7,784 bases of DNA from Pseudomonadota bacterium (GTDB lineage: Bacteria; Myxococcota_A; Polyangia; Polyangiales; Polyangiaceae), in contig JAEYOT010000347.1 in NCBI GenBank assembly GCA_023411445.1, forward strand, positions 1-7,784, given 5' to 3'. Positions 6,567 to 7,784 of this stretch are shown in pieces; positions within the stretch are counted from its first letter, which is position 1, and every line of letters starts with the position of its first letter. The notes under the pieces were generated by a model. It saw nothing but the letters and a program-made list of their open reading frames with translations. It searched no databases and was not told the origin of the DNA. A program made the position numbers and the translations under genes.

Positions 6567-7142
6567 TCAGGCGGACTTGCGCGCCGTCTTGCGCTTGCCG
6601 GAGCCGCCCTGCTTGATCTCCGTTTGCTCTTCCTGCTCGTCCGCCGGCGTCGTTTTGAGCGCGCCCGCGAACACTTCCTGCAGGTTGTTGAAGAGCGGCG
6701 TGCGAAAGTCCTCGCTGCGCATCTCCTGGAAGGCATCTTCCATCTCTTCGCCCAACTCATTCAGCGTGTCGCTGCCGAGCGCCTTCTCTACCTTGGGAAA
6801 GAACTCCTTCTCTTCTTCCTCCACGTGATGCTCGACGAGCTCGCTCAGCACCTTGACCTTGAAGTCAAAGTCGTCTTGTCCGATGGCTTGGTTGGCCTGG
6901 TACACGCCGAACTCGATGACGCCATGCTCCACGAGCGCTTCGCCGAGTAAGTCGTTCATTCCTAGCGCCTCTTCACAGGCCGGGTAGAAGATGTCGCGTT
7001 CGATCCCGTCGTGGGAGACCAGGTTGGACGCTACCTCGAGGAACAGCTGCTTCTTCTCGTTCTCGTCGTCCGACGCCTCGATAGCCTTGAACAGACGCGC
7101 TACTTCTTTGTGTTGTTGGGTCAACAGCTCGGTGGCTTTCAT
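6567..7142 (-). CDS. Hemerythrin HHE domain protein
   Basis: This 191-residue helical protein has the spaced His/Glu ligands of bacterial hemerythrin HHE-domain proteins. They are H11 (Q-Q-H-K-E-V), H44 with E48 (S-H-D-G-I-E-R-D-I-F-Y-P), H73 with E77 (V-E-H-G-V-I-E), and H105/H106 with E110 (E-H-H-V-E-E-E-E-K-E-F-F-P). The domain binds a non-heme diiron centre and commonly binds oxygen or senses oxygen, nitric oxide or peroxide; a stress role is inferred. After the domain (ending near 160) comes an acidic linker and then a lysine/arginine-rich end, K-R-K-T-A-R-K-S-A. It is the first gene of a minus-strand unit with the Gfo/Idh/MocA and FAD/Rieske genes. No ribosome binding site precedes the ATG. 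A sigma-54-like promoter ends 12 bp before it, so the message may be nearly leaderless. The ATG is retained because later starts would lose H11. Confidence 0.92.
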   Translation of the reverse strand: MKATELLTQQHKEVARLFKAIEASDDENEKKQLFLEVASNLVSHDGIERDIFYPACEEALGMNDLLGEALVEHGVIEFGVYQANQAIGQDDFDFKVKVLSELVEHHVEEEEKEFFPKVEKALGSDTLNELGEEMEDAFQEMRSEDFRTPLFNNLQEVFAGALKTTPADEQEEQTEIKQGGSGKRKTARKSA

Positions 7143-7154
7143 GCTGCGCGCTCA

Positions 7155-7170
7155 AGCAACCCATGTGCCA
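7155..7170 (-). promoter_or_regulatory. Sigma-54 (-24/-12) promoter-like site before hemerythrin operon
   Basis: Read on the minus strand, the 16 bases TGGCACATGGGTTGCT match TGGCACG-N4-TTGCW at 11 of 12 defined positions; only the seventh base is A instead of G. GG lies at 7169-7168 and GC at 7157-7156, exactly spaced. Transcription would begin about 7144, two bases before the ATG at 7142. This agrees with the missing ribosome binding site. It would drive hemerythrin, the Gfo/Idh/MocA gene and the FAD/Rieske gene. Activity is inferred from the motif and its position. Confidence 0.58.
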
Positions 7171-7172
7171 TC

Positions 7173-7196
7173 TGCGCGCACCTGGAATCGCGCGCA
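7173..7196. repeat. Inverted repeat between the divergent promoters, possible activator site
   Basis: TGCGCGC at 7173-7179 and its exact reverse complement GCGCGCA at 7190-7196 are separated by 10 bases. The dyad lies 109-132 bp upstream of the predicted yihY transcription start, a usual distance for a sigma-54 enhancer-binding protein. It is only 29-52 bp upstream of the predicted hemerythrin start. A GCGCGC core is partly self-complementary, so arms of this length are weaker evidence than their number suggests. No known regulator consensus was recognised in it. Confidence 0.4.
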
Positions 7197-7278
7197 TGGG
7201 CCACGAGTGAGGCGGCAAGCACGCCCCGGCCCGACAAGATCGCGGCGGTGAAGGGGCGATTCTGAACCGACGACGTTG

Positions 7279-7294
7279 AGGCACGTGGCTTGCA
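7279..7294 (+). promoter_or_regulatory. Sigma-54 (-24/-12) promoter-like site before yihY-type gene
   Basis: The 16 bases AGGCACGTGGCTTGCA match TGGCACG-N4-TTGCW at 11 of 12 defined positions, differing only in the first base. GG is at 7280-7281 and GC at 7292-7293, exactly spaced. Transcription would begin about 7305, three bases before the ATG at 7308. The GAGG at 7278-7281 could be read as a ribosome binding site for an in-frame TTG at 7290, but it coincides with the -24 element. I therefore treat it as promoter and keep the ATG. Confidence 0.58.
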
Positions 7295-7307
7295 CCCTGC
7301 TCAGGCG

Positions 7308-7784
7308 ATGGCGTGGCTGCGAGAAACCTGGCAACTGCTCAAAGAGACAGCCAGGGATTGGTCGGACGATGACGCAGCTAGCCTGGCAGCAGCGCTGGCG
7401 TACTACGCGCTGCTCTCGCTAGCCCCGCTGCTGGTCATCTCAATCGGCGTCGCGGGCTGGTTCTTCGGTGAGGAGGCGGCGCGGGGACGCGTCGCGGGCG
7501 AGCTCGGCGCGATCGTCGGCGGCGAGGCGGCGCAGGGCATTCGAAGCGTCGCCCAGAGCGCGGACCAGCCGATGCGCGGCGCGGTCAGCGCGGTGATTGG
7601 CATCGCCACGTTGTTCGTCGGCGCTTCAGGGGTGTTCGGCCAACTGCAGAGCTCGATGAACCGCATCTGGGAGGTGAAGCCCAAGCCGGATCAAGGCATT
7701 TGGGTGCAGGTGCGGTCGCGCTTCTTCTCCTTCACGATGGTGCTGGGAGTCGCTTTCTTGCTGTTGGTCTCGCTCGTGCTGAGC
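7308..7784 (+). CDS. YihY/BrkB-family inner-membrane protein, N-terminal part (partial)
   Basis: The first 159 codons are present and the gene runs off the right edge; no stop is seen. The sequence has the family pattern. A short amphipathic start (L-L-K-E-T-A-R-D-W) is followed by D-D-D-A-A-S-L-A-A-A-L-A-Y-Y-A-L-L-S-L-A-P-L-L-V-I leading into a first membrane segment (about 26-54). A loop of about 35 residues comes next. A second hydrophobic segment (about 90-108) ends in G-A-S-G-V-F-G-Q-L-Q-S-S-M-N-R-I-W, then a third begins near 140. YihY/BrkB (UPF0761) proteins are multi-pass inner-membrane proteins of about 300 residues with no settled biochemical role; the old tRNA-processing (RNase BN) label is not supported. 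The ATG has only an AGG two bases away, too close to work well. A sigma-54-like motif ends 13 bp upstream, so the transcript may be nearly leaderless. It is divergent from the hemerythrin operon. Confidence 0.9.
   Translation, partial: MAWLRETWQLLKETARDWSDDDAASLAAALAYYALLSLAPLLVISIGVAGWFFGEEAARGRVAGELGAIVGGEAAQGIRSVAQSADQPMRGAVSAVIGIATLFVGASGVFGQLQSSMNRIWEVKPKPDQGIWVQVRSRFFSFTMVLGVAFLLLVSLVLS

Larger units (their letters stand above)
7143..7307. other. Divergent intergenic regulatory region (hemerythrin / YihY)
   Basis: This 165-bp gap separates two divergent genes and is the only sizeable non-coding stretch in the window. It carries one sigma-54-like motif at each end, each facing outward, and an inverted repeat nearer the hemerythrin side. 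I saw no convincing sigma-70 -35/-10 pair, no riboswitch-like fold and no small reading frame with a start signal. Bases 7197-7278 hold nothing I can assign. Confidence 0.6.

Noticed and set aside
7290..7292. In-frame TTG as the start of the YihY gene, with GAGG 8 bp ahead
   Set aside because: The GAGG and TTGC bases are also the -24 and -12 elements of a near-consensus sigma-54 motif, and the ATG at 7308 gives a family-typical N-terminus. Remains a possible alternative if the motif is not a promoter.

Overview
The window is GC-rich, densely packed chromosomal DNA. It holds eight protein genes plus one probable small lipoprotein gene, and no RNA gene, transposon, CRISPR array or phage feature was seen. 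Strong GC bias, GTG starts, overlapping stop and start codons, near-consensus sigma-54 promoter motifs and a gene set of stress and redox functions fit a large-genome bacterium of the myxobacterial type (former Deltaproteobacteria). That assignment is inference from style; no marker gene is present.

Layout. Left part, plus strand: the 3' end of a large-subunit catalase (KatE type, 1-255), then a ferritin-like protein (269-880) 13 bp later, then a short probable lipoprotein (883-1110). Next, plus strand: a 637-residue membrane-anchored AsmA-like protein (1147-3060) and a DUF72/YecE-type TIM-barrel protein (3065-3958), 4 bp apart. Middle and right, minus strand: a three-gene unit read right to left, with hemerythrin (7142-6567), Gfo/Idh/MocA oxidoreductase (6554-5442) and an FAD oxidoreductase fused to a Rieske [2Fe-2S] domain (5445-3955). 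The last two overlap by ATGA. The FAD/Rieske gene ends tail-to-tail with the DUF72 gene, the two stop codons sharing a CTAG. Right end, plus strand: a YihY/BrkB-type membrane protein (7308 onward) runs off the window and is divergent from the hemerythrin gene.

Regulation. The most notable signal is three sequences that each match 11 of the 12 defined positions of the sigma-54 -24/-12 consensus with exact GG/GC spacing. I found no others this good by reading both strands. All three point into a gene and end 12-14 bp before its start codon: before the AsmA-like gene, before hemerythrin, and before YihY. The last two form a divergent pair in one 165-bp intergenic region. Their position predicts transcripts with almost no 5' leader. 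Two also have an inverted repeat upstream that could be an activator site.

How it fits together. Heme catalase, a ferritin-like putative diiron protein, hemerythrin and a Rieske flavoprotein give an iron- and oxygen-centred stress theme. The AsmA-like and YihY proteins add envelope functions. A shared sigma-54-dependent response linking envelope and redox stress is a reasonable hypothesis, but no sigma-54 activator gene lies in this window.
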